Assembly: GCF_020524765.1 (NCBI RefSeq)
Contig: NZ_JAIVLR010000001.1
Coordinates: 806,001 to 870,000 of the forward strand
Length of the DNA: 64,000 nt
From: Qipengyuania gaetbuli
Lineage (GTDB): Bacteria > Pseudomonadota > Alphaproteobacteria > Sphingomonadales > Sphingomonadaceae
Direction: 5' to 3'
Shown piece by piece: positions 57,963 through 64,000 of the stretch. Positions within the stretch are counted from its first letter, which is position 1, and every line of letters begins with the position of its first letter. The translations under genes were made by a program, and so were the position numbers. The notes beneath the pieces are model-generated. The model made no database searches. It had not been told where the DNA came from and was given only the letters and a program-made list of their open reading frames with translations.

Positions 57963-58973
57963 CTACTTTGCACCGAGACTTCGGAGGGTCTTTTGCAACC
58001 CCTCCACCACTAGCGCAAGCCGCGCATAGTCCAATGTATCCGGCAGATCGGATTCCTTATGATAGTGCGGGTTCCTGAAGATTGCAGTGTCCGTGACCAT
58101 GATGGCGGGAATGCCCTGCTGAGAATAGCTCCAATGGTCTGACCAGTCGATGCCTTGCATCAGAGTGGGGGCAGTGCCCCCGACCGAAGGGATGGTGGCG
58201 TGGGTCCGGAACTCACCAATCACTGTTTGCAGGAAATCTCTGGAAGTAAGGTCACCGACAAACGCGATGAAGTTCCCGGTACTAGGATACCGGAGCGAAA
58301 GCGGGAATGGATAGTGCTGGCTGCCGGCTTCGGTCGAGAAATAGCCCATCGTTTCAAGCGATATCATACCGATCACCCGCTCGGGATTGTGGATCGAGCG
58401 GGCATGAACGAGGCTGCCCATTGCGTTGGTTTTGAAATAGGGCGGCTCTTCATTGGCGTAGAACACTAGCTTGACTTCAAGCTCTGCCTTTCCGTCGAGC
58501 GGCTTTAGTTCGCGCGCCAATTCGAGAAGTGCGGCCACGCCACTAGCATTGTCATCTGCGCCAGGTGATGCCCCAGCAGTGTCATAATGCGCGCCGACGA
58601 TGAGGATTGGTGCGTCATCGGTTTTTGCTGCCAATCGGACTAAAAGGTTATCGGCAGGAGTAAGCACTTCCTGCTTCTCTATGGCATAGCCATATCCTTC
58701 AAGTTCGCCCTCAATATAGGCGAGGCTTCGCTTGATCGTGCTGGTGCTTTGAAGGTTGCGCGAAGTGACCGCGAGTTCGCGAACATGGGTTTCGAGACGA
58801 TTTTCGAGTTCGATATCCTCAGGCGCTTGTGCCCCGCCCAAATAGGACTCTCCCGGAGTGCTGGTGGCCCACATGAATAAGCCGAACAGTAATACGATAA
58901 TGATCATTATGATCGCAAAGAGAATACGGCGATTTTTCCTGCCGGTTTGCTCTGATGCAGCGATATAGTTCAT
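57963..58973 (-). CDS. M28 family zinc aminopeptidase, membrane-anchored
   Basis: 336 residues from the ATG at 58973. One transmembrane helix at about 18-36 anchors a periplasmic peptidase. Zinc ligands and catalytic residues of the M28 family are visible: H129 and D131 (GAHYDT), D140/D141 (GADDNASG), E175/E176 (YANEEPP), the Glu of SLETMGY and the His of NPHYHKESD. It probably cleaves N-terminal residues from peptides. It is transcribed against the replication module, has lower GC than its neighbours and is probably cargo rather than a phage function. Confidence 0.88.
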   Translation of the reverse strand: MNYIAASEQTGRKNRRILFAIIMIIIVLLFGLFMWATSTPGESYLGGAQAPEDIELENRLETHVRELAVTSRNLQSTSTIKRSLAYIEGELEGYGYAIEKQEVLTPADNLLVRLAAKTDDAPILIVGAHYDTAGASPGADDNASGVAALLELARELKPLDGKAELEVKLVFYANEEPPYFKTNAMGSLVHARSIHNPERVIGMISLETMGYFSTEAGSQHYPFPLSLRYPSTGNFIAFVGDLTSRDFLQTVIGEFRTHATIPSVGGTAPTLMQGIDWSDHWSYSQQGIPAIMVTDTAIFRNPHYHKESDLPDTLDYARLALVVEGLQKTLRSLGAK

Positions 58974-59096
58974 TGTGATCCCATAATTGCTTTTGACGCG
59001 GAGAAATTGCAATCGTCCAATTGCGCACTCTGTTGAGTGCCACGCTAAGGCAAATGTTCATCAATGCGTGCAAAAAATGCTTGAACGTTCCGGCGT

Positions 59097-59185
59097 CCGC
59101 TTCCCACCCCATCTGACGACAGGTTCATCGAGTTGGCGATTTGCCATGAGCGGACTGGCAGCTAACGACCCGATTGCTAACGTTC
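59097..59185. repeat. intergenic repeat copy 1
   Basis: Contains CCCATCTGACGAC, a TTCATCGAGTTGGC segment, CCATGAGCGGA and GCTAACGACCCGATTGC, shared in order with copies at 59615 and 60015. It lies between the divergent M28 and small membrane genes. Confidence 0.7.
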
Positions 59186-59208
59186 CAACGTTCACATAGT
59201 ACTGCTGT

Positions 59209-59616
59209 ATGAAGATCTCAGATCGCCTCAAGCCTCATTTTTTCACCATAGCAGTTGCGACCGGATTGGCTTTGGCATGGGTTCTGAGCCCACTCGACTG
59301 GTTCGATGGTTTCGTGTTGTTTTTGCTCGGGTCTGTCGCAGGCGACTGGAACCGCCAGCTAAATCCAGTTGTCGATGGAACTGAGGGGCCCGTATTTCCT
59401 TGGGATGAGATGAATGCTGGCGACAAACTGGCCTATTTCCTTCCAGCTTTGGCGATCACAGTCTTTGGACTAATTTTCCTTGCGATGGCTATTCAGTTTT
59501 CACGGGTCGCCATAGACTGGACCAGCATCGGCGTTGCCATTTTCGTTGTCGTGCTGGGGCTCGGTCACGGCTACTGGAAGTGGCTTCATCGCTATCGCTC
59601 GGTTGATGGCAGCTAA
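59209..59616 (+). CDS. hypothetical membrane protein (cargo)
   Basis: 135 residues with about four hydrophobic segments (near 10-25, 30-45, 74-95 and 102-120) and a conserved-looking loop DWNRQLNPVVDGTEGPVFPW. No family recognised. The start ATG at 59209 directly follows copy 1 of the intergenic repeat and its stop is followed by copy 2. The composition is visibly more AT-rich than in the chromosome. It might partner the divergent peptidase or be independent. Confidence 0.6.
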   Translation: MKISDRLKPHFFTIAVATGLALAWVLSPLDWFDGFVLFLLGSVAGDWNRQLNPVVDGTEGPVFPWDEMNAGDKLAYFLPALAITVFGLIFLAMAIQFSRVAIDWTSIGVAIFVVVLGLGHGYWKWLHRYRSVDGS

Positions 59617-59697
59617 CCACCCATCTGACGACGGTTTCACCGAGTTGGCATAGTGTCAGGAGCGGAAGTTCGGCTAATGACCCGATTGCGGACATTT
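59615..59697. repeat. intergenic repeat copy 2
   Basis: Begins at the stop of the membrane protein gene: ACCACCCATCTGACGAC, TTTCACCGAGTTGGCAT, CAGGAGCGGA and GCTAATGACCCGATTGCGG in the same order as copies 1 and 3. Confidence 0.72.
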
Positions 59698-59737
59698 GGG
59701 TCATGAACCAAAAGCAGTTGGTCTAAGGAGCGCGACT

Positions 59738-60007
59738 TTGAAACCTCGTATAACGATCAGTCTCAGCGAAACCGGAGAGTTGCTGATTTTCCTCAACGAG
59801 GAGGGAAAGAGCGATCTGATGCGCGAACTTCAACGCCTCGACTTGCACTACGAGCACTTCCATCTTGGTGTGGAGGATTTGGGGGGGCTTGACCTTAGCG
59901 ATGTTCCCTATGACCCCAAGGACCAGATCGTGCGGTATGCGAAGGTTCTGTTCCGACCGGACGAGTGGGATCGCGAATACTACCCGCATGTTATGGAGAA
60001 GAACTAG
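59738..60007 (+). CDS. small protein, possible Imm32-like immunity protein
   Basis: 89 residues if translation starts at TTG 59738, which has a strong AAGGAG six bases upstream; an earlier in-frame TTG lies inside the repeat. The sequence MKPRITISLSETGELLIF, EEGKSDLMRELQRL and LGVEDLGGLDLSDVP resembles the Imm32 family associated with polymorphic toxins, but the match is from memory and weak. No toxin gene is adjacent. It is flanked by intergenic repeat copies 2 and 3. Confidence 0.45.
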   Translation: MKPRITISLSETGELLIFLNEEGKSDLMRELQRLDLHYEHFHLGVEDLGGLDLSDVPYDPKDQIVRYAKVLFRPDEWDREYYPHVMEKN

Positions 60008-60014
60008 CGTCCGG

Positions 60015-60096
60015 TAACCACCCAGTTCGTGACTGATTTTCCGAGCTAGAGATATGCCATAAGCGGGCCGGCTGGTACTACCCGATTGCGGCCATC
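60015..60096. repeat. intergenic repeat copy 3
   Basis: A more diverged copy: AACCACCCAGTTCGTGAC, TTTTCCGAGCTAGAG, GCCATAAGCGGGC and TACTACCCGATTGCGGCCAT. A shorter piece with CCGCTTCCCACCCC shared with copy 1 also follows the next gene at 60339-60352. Confidence 0.6.
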
Positions 60097-60150
60097 CCAT
60101 GGAAGTGTGATGGCTAAGAAGCGAGTAGAGCGACAGGAGTGAACCGCGCG

Positions 60151-60330
60151 ATGGTGGAACGAATTAATCGAGCAAGGCACATAATATTCCCCATTATCGC
60201 CGTAACAGGGTTGATTGCGTTGCGGGAAAGCACCGGCTTCAGCAGTTGGGTATTATTAATCCCAGTTTTGCTTACTACCTTTCTCCTCATCTCCGTGTGG
60301 GATCGGCTTACCGGTCGCCGCGACGGCTGA
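60151..60330 (+). CDS. small membrane protein (cargo)
   Basis: 59 residues from the ATG at 60151, with GGAG eleven bases upstream; a GTG at 60139 would add four residues. Two hydrophobic segments (ARHIIFPIIAVTGLIAL and SWVLLIPVLLTTFLLISVW) with basic ends suggest a membrane hairpin. No family recognised. Like the preceding cargo genes it follows an intergenic repeat. Confidence 0.45.
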   Translation: MVERINRARHIIFPIIAVTGLIALRESTGFSSWVLLIPVLLTTFLLISVWDRLTGRRDG

Positions 60331-60436
60331 ACTTCTTTCCGCTTCCCACCCCAAAAGTCGCCATTCAGGGCAAGCAGGAAGCCACCCAATACCGGACATG
60401 GCGGCGATAGCTTGAACAGCTTCCAACCAACCCCGC

Positions 60437-60658
60437 CTAGCCAATCGGCCCGATGCGCGCATGGCCACGGCGGCGGCATTGCAGGCATCGCATACGGACT
60501 TCTAGCTGCGCAATCTGCATCGGAAGCGAGCGGTTGAAGCACTGGTCGCGCAGGGCGGAGGCCTTGAGAATGACCACGCGGCCACAGGCGCATTCCACTT
60601 GGAGGTTTAGGCCCGCCTTCACGTAGTCGGCCACGGTATCGAGTCGCTTGCTTCCCAT
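60437..60658 (-). CDS. small zinc-ribbon protein
   Basis: 73 residues from the ATG at 60658. Two Cys pairs, C23/C25 (VECACGR) and C58/C61 (MRCLQCRRRGH), frame a helical middle (LRDQCFNRSLPMQIAQLE), a layout seen in small proteins of sphingomonad mobile regions that I cannot name. The basic RRRGHAR end suggests nucleic acid binding. A remnant of the same 3' end lies at 57840-57880. No strong ribosome binding site is visible. Confidence 0.55.
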   Translation of the reverse strand: MGSKRLDTVADYVKAGLNLQVECACGRVVILKASALRDQCFNRSLPMQIAQLEVRMRCLQCRRRGHARIGPIG

Positions 60659-60688
60659 GCAACGGCCAATGGAACAGGGCAAGAACAC

Positions 60689-61395
60689 GCGTCAATGGCT
60701 TGCCGAAAATTGCGCCGACTCGGATTTGCTAACTGCACGTCCGGATTCGGGTTTGGCGCAACCGTAAGTTTCGGGATTTGCCCGCGAATATATTTTCGCA
60801 GATTCATTTTGGGGCTTGTGCGCCGACAAACCCAAGCGTTTCCGGTGCGTCGCTGCGTTGCACCCGACTCATACACCTCGCAGGAATGGCGGTTTTGCGC
60901 GCTAAATCTTCATTCACCCTCTTGCGCCCGACTCCGCGCTGACCGACTATGGGTTGGTGAGGCAGCGATGCCGCACGCTGTGCCGGACCTGTGGGGAAAA
61001 AGGGGATAAGATTCTGCCTCGCCCTCATCGGACGGTGCTAAAGAGGATTTGGCAACAGTCGTGGGGTTCAAACTCAGGGCTGGGGGGGCACAGAAATCAC
61101 GCCCTGCGTGCCTCGTGTGCTTTGCGAAGCGGTCAGCGTCCGAATGCGGTCGGCCTAGCGAAGCAGTTGGCCCCTTTCACAAGGGCTAACCAGCGAGGCT
61201 GTCGCCCCCCTGCCATCCTTCTACGCTTAGCGCGCACGCAGCTTCAAGCGCATTGTTTGCTTGACACCCCCCAATGCGACGAACTGGTCGCTGGAACTGG
61301 CGGTTTTCTGCGCCCCAAGTCTTTAGGAAAACTAGCCTCGGTCTTCTGCGCGACCTCCGGCATCGTGGCGGCATATCCCCCGTGGAGGACTTGCC
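60689..61395. other. 707-bp stretch without a confident gene
   Basis: Open frames at 60695-61009 (+) and 61186-61416 (-) have no recognisable domain or good start. An AT-rich segment with ATATATTTTCGC lies at about 60788, a G7 run at about 61082, and TTGACA at 61261. The stretch may hold the promoter and leader of the coiled-coil gene run that begins at 61396. Confidence 0.4.
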
Positions 61396-62025
61396 GTGCG
61401 AACACTCAATGCCCACTGCGCCACCGCCATCAGCAAAACGAAGGCGGCCATTACCGCCCTCGATGCGGACTACGCGCAGGCACCAGCCCCCTTCAGCCCC
61501 CGTCCCAATGCCAGCGCAGGCGAGCTGCTCCTTGCCGCCAAGGATGCTGACGTTGACCCGCTGGCGATCGTCAACCTCAACCGTGCGCGGCTCAAGCGCA
61601 GGCTGAAGGAGGCCCGCGCCGAACTGGTTACGGCGAAGGAGCGGCTGGCCGACCTTGAACTTGCTGTCCGTTGTCTACGCACCAACCGGAAGCCCGATGG
61701 CCTGCCGCCCGATCTCGCGGCGGCGGTGCGAACCGTGAAGGCTGCCAGCGCGGCAGGCGTCCTCAATGCCAGCCAAGTTGCCGCGCAGATGGAAGGGCCG
61801 CTCAAGGTTGCCCGCAAGCGGCTGGATGCGAACAGGCTTCGGCAACGGGCGCTGGTGGCAACTGCGCTGGTGGCGGCATCGAACCAAAGCGCGCTCTACC
61901 TCGGACGCTGGCCCACCTTCAAAGGGCTTGCCTCCAAGAAGGCCGAGCAAACGGAAACCCTCAAGCGCGCCCGCAACAAGCTGAACGCAGCGGCCAAGGC
62001 TGCGCTGCGCAACGTGGAGGCATGA
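61396..62025 (+). CDS. hypothetical coiled-coil protein (structural-type)
   Basis: 209 residues starting with GTG at 61396, with GGAGG seven bases upstream. The segment LNRARLKRRLKEARAELVTAKERLADLELAV, in particular RLKEARAELVTAKERLADLE, is a clear coiled coil; the C-terminal third is Ala/Lys-rich helical. Family unknown. It opens a run of overlapping genes (ATGA junction with the next) whose composition is typical of phage morphogenesis or tail-assembly proteins, but no specific function can be assigned. Confidence 0.6.
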   Translation: MRTLNAHCATAISKTKAAITALDADYAQAPAPFSPRPNASAGELLLAAKDADVDPLAIVNLNRARLKRRLKEARAELVTAKERLADLELAVRCLRTNRKPDGLPPDLAAAVRTVKAASAAGVLNASQVAAQMEGPLKVARKRLDANRLRQRALVATALVAASNQSALYLGRWPTFKGLASKKAEQTETLKRARNKLNAAAKAALRNVEA

Positions 62026-62492
62026 GCATGGAACTGGAAACCCGACTGGCCCAGCTTGAAGCAACCGTCATGAGCCTAGCCGATGCAGTTGCCAGCAAGA
62101 GCAGCGGCAGCGCGGTTGCAGACCGCGAGGCGCGGCAGGGCTTGGAAGCCATCCGTAACGAGGTTGCCGAGTTACGCTTAGCCAAGGACGCTGGCGAAAC
62201 CCGCGTCAAGGAACTGGCCGACAGCGCCGCCAATGCTGCCGTCAGCCGCGTCATGCGGGTTCTGCCGAAGCAAGTTGCCGAAATGGTCTTTGAGCCGATT
62301 ACCGACGACATGACGCAGATGCAGGCCGACCAGAAGCGCCTGTCCGGCACGCTGACAGCCAAGATTGAGGGCGTTGCTGCCGAAGCTGGCGCAAGCGCGC
62401 TGGCCGCCAAGAACTCAGCCTCAGCCCAGGCTCAAGCCGCCGCCGATCACCTTGTCGCGGCTGCCTTTCAATTCACCCACGGAGACGCCTGA
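62022..62492 (+). CDS. hypothetical coiled-coil protein
   Basis: 156 residues from the ATG at 62022, which overlaps the previous stop (ATGA); ATG 62028 is an alternative. It begins with a heptad pattern (METRLAQLEATVMSLADAV-like: LETRLAQLEATVMSLADAV) and continues with REARQGLEAIRNEVAELRLAKD. Ala and Gln are abundant in the second half. No family recognised. It ends in a TGATG junction with the next gene. Confidence 0.58.
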   Translation: MSMELETRLAQLEATVMSLADAVASKSSGSAVADREARQGLEAIRNEVAELRLAKDAGETRVKELADSAANAAVSRVMRVLPKQVAEMVFEPITDDMTQMQADQKRLSGTLTAKIEGVAAEAGASALAAKNSASAQAQAAADHLVAAAFQFTHGDA

Positions 62493-62920
62493 TGGCAGAA
62501 CGCAGCACCAAAGACTTAGCCGCCGCCCGCATTGACGCAGCCATTGGCAAGAAGGCTGCCGAAGCCGCCGAACGCAGCGCCGCAACCGCGCAGACCGTCA
62601 ACGTCCTGTTTGCCGAACTGGTGGAAATGGGCGTTTGCAAGCGCGGCGGGCGCAGCCTCGCAACGCTGGCGGCTGGCATTGAGCATGAGGTTGCCGAACG
62701 CACCCGCGATGCGGTGAACAAGCTGCTACCCAAGGGCGTCCGCAAGCTGACCGATGCAGACGCGCCGCCGCCGCTGCCGCTGGCAACGCACAAGGCGCTG
62801 CTGGGGGCCATTGCTGCCGAAACGATTGCTTACGCCGAGAAGGCCAAGAAGGCTGATGCGAAGCGGCGCAAGGACGAGGCCATCATTGCCAAGCGCGCTG
62901 CGCAGACGGGCGAAATGTGA
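62492..62920 (+). CDS. hypothetical protein, alanine-rich
   Basis: 142 residues from the ATG at 62492, sharing one base with the previous TGA. Helical throughout: IDAAIGKKAAEAAERSAATA at the start, AGIEHEVAERTRDAVNKLL in the middle and a basic coiled end (AEKAKKADAKRRKDEA). No motif recognised. Coupled on both sides by TGATG junctions, so it is made together with its neighbours. Confidence 0.57.
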   Translation: MAERSTKDLAAARIDAAIGKKAAEAAERSAATAQTVNVLFAELVEMGVCKRGGRSLATLAAGIEHEVAERTRDAVNKLLPKGVRKLTDADAPPPLPLATHKALLGAIAAETIAYAEKAKKADAKRRKDEAIIAKRAAQTGEM

Positions 62921-63162
62921 TGGCGAAGGCCCCCGCTAAGAAGGCCCCGCCTGCCAAGCCCGCGAAGCTGACGGATGCGCAACTCATCGAGCAGCTGATT
63001 GACTTGCCGCCCGTTCGCGCCGCTGCCGTTGTGCTGGCCGTGGCTGCCGCTCACCCGCCTTCGGTAGCGGCTCGCATCGTCATCCCTGCGCTTGGCTGTG
63101 TTCGCAGCCACAGGGCCACGCCGCCCGCCTTTGTCCCGCAGGCCGCCGATGGTTCCGCTTAG
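62920..63162 (+). CDS. small hypothetical protein
   Basis: 80 residues from the ATG at 62920 (TGATG junction; a GTG at 62917 is also in frame). A Lys/Ala/Pro-rich start (AKAPAKKAPPAKPAKLTDA) is followed by a helical segment with LIEQLIDLPPVRAAAVVLA and a short tail. No family recognised. The next gene begins 14 bp inside it. Confidence 0.5.
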   Translation: MAKAPAKKAPPAKPAKLTDAQLIEQLIDLPPVRAAAVVLAVAAAHPPSVAARIVIPALGCVRSHRATPPAFVPQAADGSA

Positions 63163-63799
63163 CCTCCTCGCGCATGAATTGGCGCATGGGATGGGCGCAT
63201 TCCTTGCCGATGCTGAGTGCTGCGAATTCGCCATCCAGCAAACCAAGGAGGGGGCACGCTGCACAACCCGAATGCCGCCCGTCGCGCTACCCGATCAGTT
63301 CAGCGAGGTGGCCGCTGGCCCACTTCTGGATTTGATGCTTGCGGGCAAACTGTCGCCCGCTGCCGATGTGGGGCAGGCAGCAGAAGCCCTGAACGTTTGG
63401 ATGCGCGGGCTACAGGAAGCCAAGATACCAAGCGCCATGGACAGCGATGCTGCGCGGGCGTTCCGCTTTGGCCGCTGCCTTGACGGAGCCGAGGCGTTCT
63501 CGGCCCTGCAATGCGCCCTGACCGCCGCTGTGCTGGCCCATGGCGCTTACAAGCAGCATGGCGCGCATCTTTGGCTTGTCGCGGCCCGCCTCGGCACCCT
63601 GCGCCCCGAACAGGCGCTCGCATTCCAAGCCAACGACATCGTGAACTTGCTGGAGCACAAGCGCCCCTTGCCGTTGCGCGAAGTGGTGCTGCGCGATTGG
63701 CTGGCCGGAAGCGAGGAGCGGGCGAACGAGGCCATGGCGGTTGAGGCCGAACTGGTCGCCGTCCAACTTGATAGGGGCATCATCAAATGGCGGACCTAA
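63149..63799 (+). CDS. HExxH-containing protein of unknown family
   Basis: 216 residues from the ATG at 63149, which overlaps the previous gene by 14 bp. H9-E10-L-A-H13 in LLAHELAHGMG is a zinc-peptidase type motif very close to the N-terminus; a later E (SEVAAGPLLDLML) could be the third ligand. The rest is helical with FRFGRCLDGAEAFSALQ and a C-terminal ERANEAMAVEAELVAVQ. It could be a small metalloprotease, or the motif may be coincidental. The following gene starts 13 bp before its stop. Confidence 0.55.
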   Translation: MVPLSLLAHELAHGMGAFLADAECCEFAIQQTKEGARCTTRMPPVALPDQFSEVAAGPLLDLMLAGKLSPAADVGQAAEALNVWMRGLQEAKIPSAMDSDAARAFRFGRCLDGAEAFSALQCALTAAVLAHGAYKQHGAHLWLVAARLGTLRPEQALAFQANDIVNLLEHKRPLPLREVVLRDWLAGSEERANEAMAVEAELVAVQLDRGIIKWRT

Positions 63800-64000
63800 C
63801 CCGCACCATTCAAATCAACGTCGTTTCGACTGGCGATGCCGAAGCCCGCCGCCTGATTACCTCCATCAACGGTGCAACCCGCGCTTCTGCGCAGTGGGCG
63901 CGAGAGCAGCGCCTTCTGCGCGATGCAACGACCCAAACGGACCGCGCCATGGACAGGGCCGCCACCACGGCGCGAACCTACGGACAGGCCATCAATACGG
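63787..64000 (+). CDS. possible tail tape-measure-like protein (5' part only)
   Basis: The first 71 codons are open to the window edge. MADLTRTIQINVVSTGDA followed by repeated helical, Thr/Ala/Arg-rich sequence (ATTQTDRAMDRAATTART) resembles the N-termini of phage tape-measure and minor tail proteins, which begin with a short strand and continue as long coiled coil. The assignment is tentative because only the beginning is visible. Confidence 0.4.
   Translation, partial: MADLTRTIQINVVSTGDAEARRLITSINGATRASAQWAREQRLLRDATTQTDRAMDRAATTARTYGQAINT

Larger units (their letters stand above)
51158..64000. mobile_element. integrative phage-like or satellite-like element in tRNA-Ser(GGA), right end beyond window
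   Basis: From the tRNA the order is integrase, AlpA-like protein, unknown gene, DUF3987 protein, iteron-bearing gene, SSB-like protein, P27-type small terminase, zinc-finger gene, cargo and a coiled-coil/tail-like gene run. No large terminase, portal, capsid or lysis gene is visible in the 12.8 kb present. The layout resembles phage-inducible chromosomal islands, but tail-like genes at the right edge leave a defective prophage possible. The cargo at about 57.9-60.3 kb has visibly lower GC than the rest. Confidence 0.8.

Noticed and set aside
59097-60096. Integron attC sites
   Set aside because: GCTAAC-like ends are present, but no matching GTTRRRY core and no paired internal boxes could be laid out; no intI gene is seen.
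60695-61009. 104-codon open frame
   Set aside because: No recognisable domain, an implausible Cys/Arg-rich composition and no good ribosome binding site; left as a non-coding stretch.
61186-61416. 76-codon minus-strand frame
   Set aside because: Overlaps the start of a better-supported gene, begins without a ribosome binding site and has no known domain.

Overview
The window comes from a high-GC alphaproteobacterium, most likely a member of the Erythrobacteraceae or a close sphingomonad relative. This is inferred from gene families and order: methionine synthase split into two genes, glycine decarboxylase split into gcvPA and gcvPB behind a tandem glycine riboswitch, a valine-degradation cluster, and tightly overlapping ATGA, TGATG, GTGA and TTGA gene junctions. 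No rRNA or other phylogenetic marker is present, so the placement is not proven.

Positions 1-51157 are ordinary chromosome. 1-7324: edge of an MFS exporter, dinB, a Nudix hydrolase with 6-phosphogluconolactonase, dps with its terminator, a degenerate GDT1-like membrane protein, a Tat-exported PhoX-like lipoprotein, an SDR, an L,D-transpeptidase and tRNA-Gly(CCC). 7440-17160: a Cds1-like cysteine desulfhydrase candidate with a DUF819 transporter, then the distal valine pathway (mmsA, isobutyryl-CoA dehydrogenase type ACAD, 3-hydroxyisobutyryl-CoA hydrolase, enoyl-CoA hydratase, mmsB) interleaved with small envelope genes. 17147-24783: an Nmad3-type protein, a nucleotidyltransferase, the gcvT-H-PA-PB operon under a glycine riboswitch, and a serine hydrolase. 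24821-31292: a translationally coupled methionine-cycle operon (ArsR-methyltransferase regulator, metF, the two halves of metH, a TauE/SafE permease) behind a 24-bp near-perfect palindrome. 31524-33551: a GH3-family protein whose conserved active-site residues are replaced. 33554-39700: 5-oxoprolinase coupled to DUF969, DUF979 and DUF2891. 40295-50253: an aldehyde dehydrogenase and a galactoside locus in which a sodium/sugar symporter, GH36 alpha-galactosidase, GH42 beta-galactosidase, galT, galK and an aldose epimerase together could carry galactosides to galactose 1-phosphate. 50368-51157: two tRNA-Ser genes flanking hspQ.

From tRNA-Ser(GGA) to the right edge lies an integrated element that is not completed in the window. 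It starts with a P4-type tyrosine integrase next to the tRNA and continues with an AlpA-like protein, an unknown gene, a DUF3987 replication-type protein, a gene carrying 15 iteron-like heptamers in five triplets of opposite orientation, an SSB-like protein and a P27-type small terminase without a large terminase. A zinc-finger gene bounded by perfect 19-bp inverted repeats follows, then a lower-GC cargo stretch (M28 peptidase, small membrane proteins, a possible Imm32 protein) separated by related intergenic repeats of about 80 bp. The last part is a tightly coupled set of alanine-rich coiled-coil genes, an HExxH protein and the start of a possible tape-measure protein. The layout (int, alpA, replication module, terS without terL) resembles phage-inducible satellites more than a complete prophage and is the most novel part of the window.
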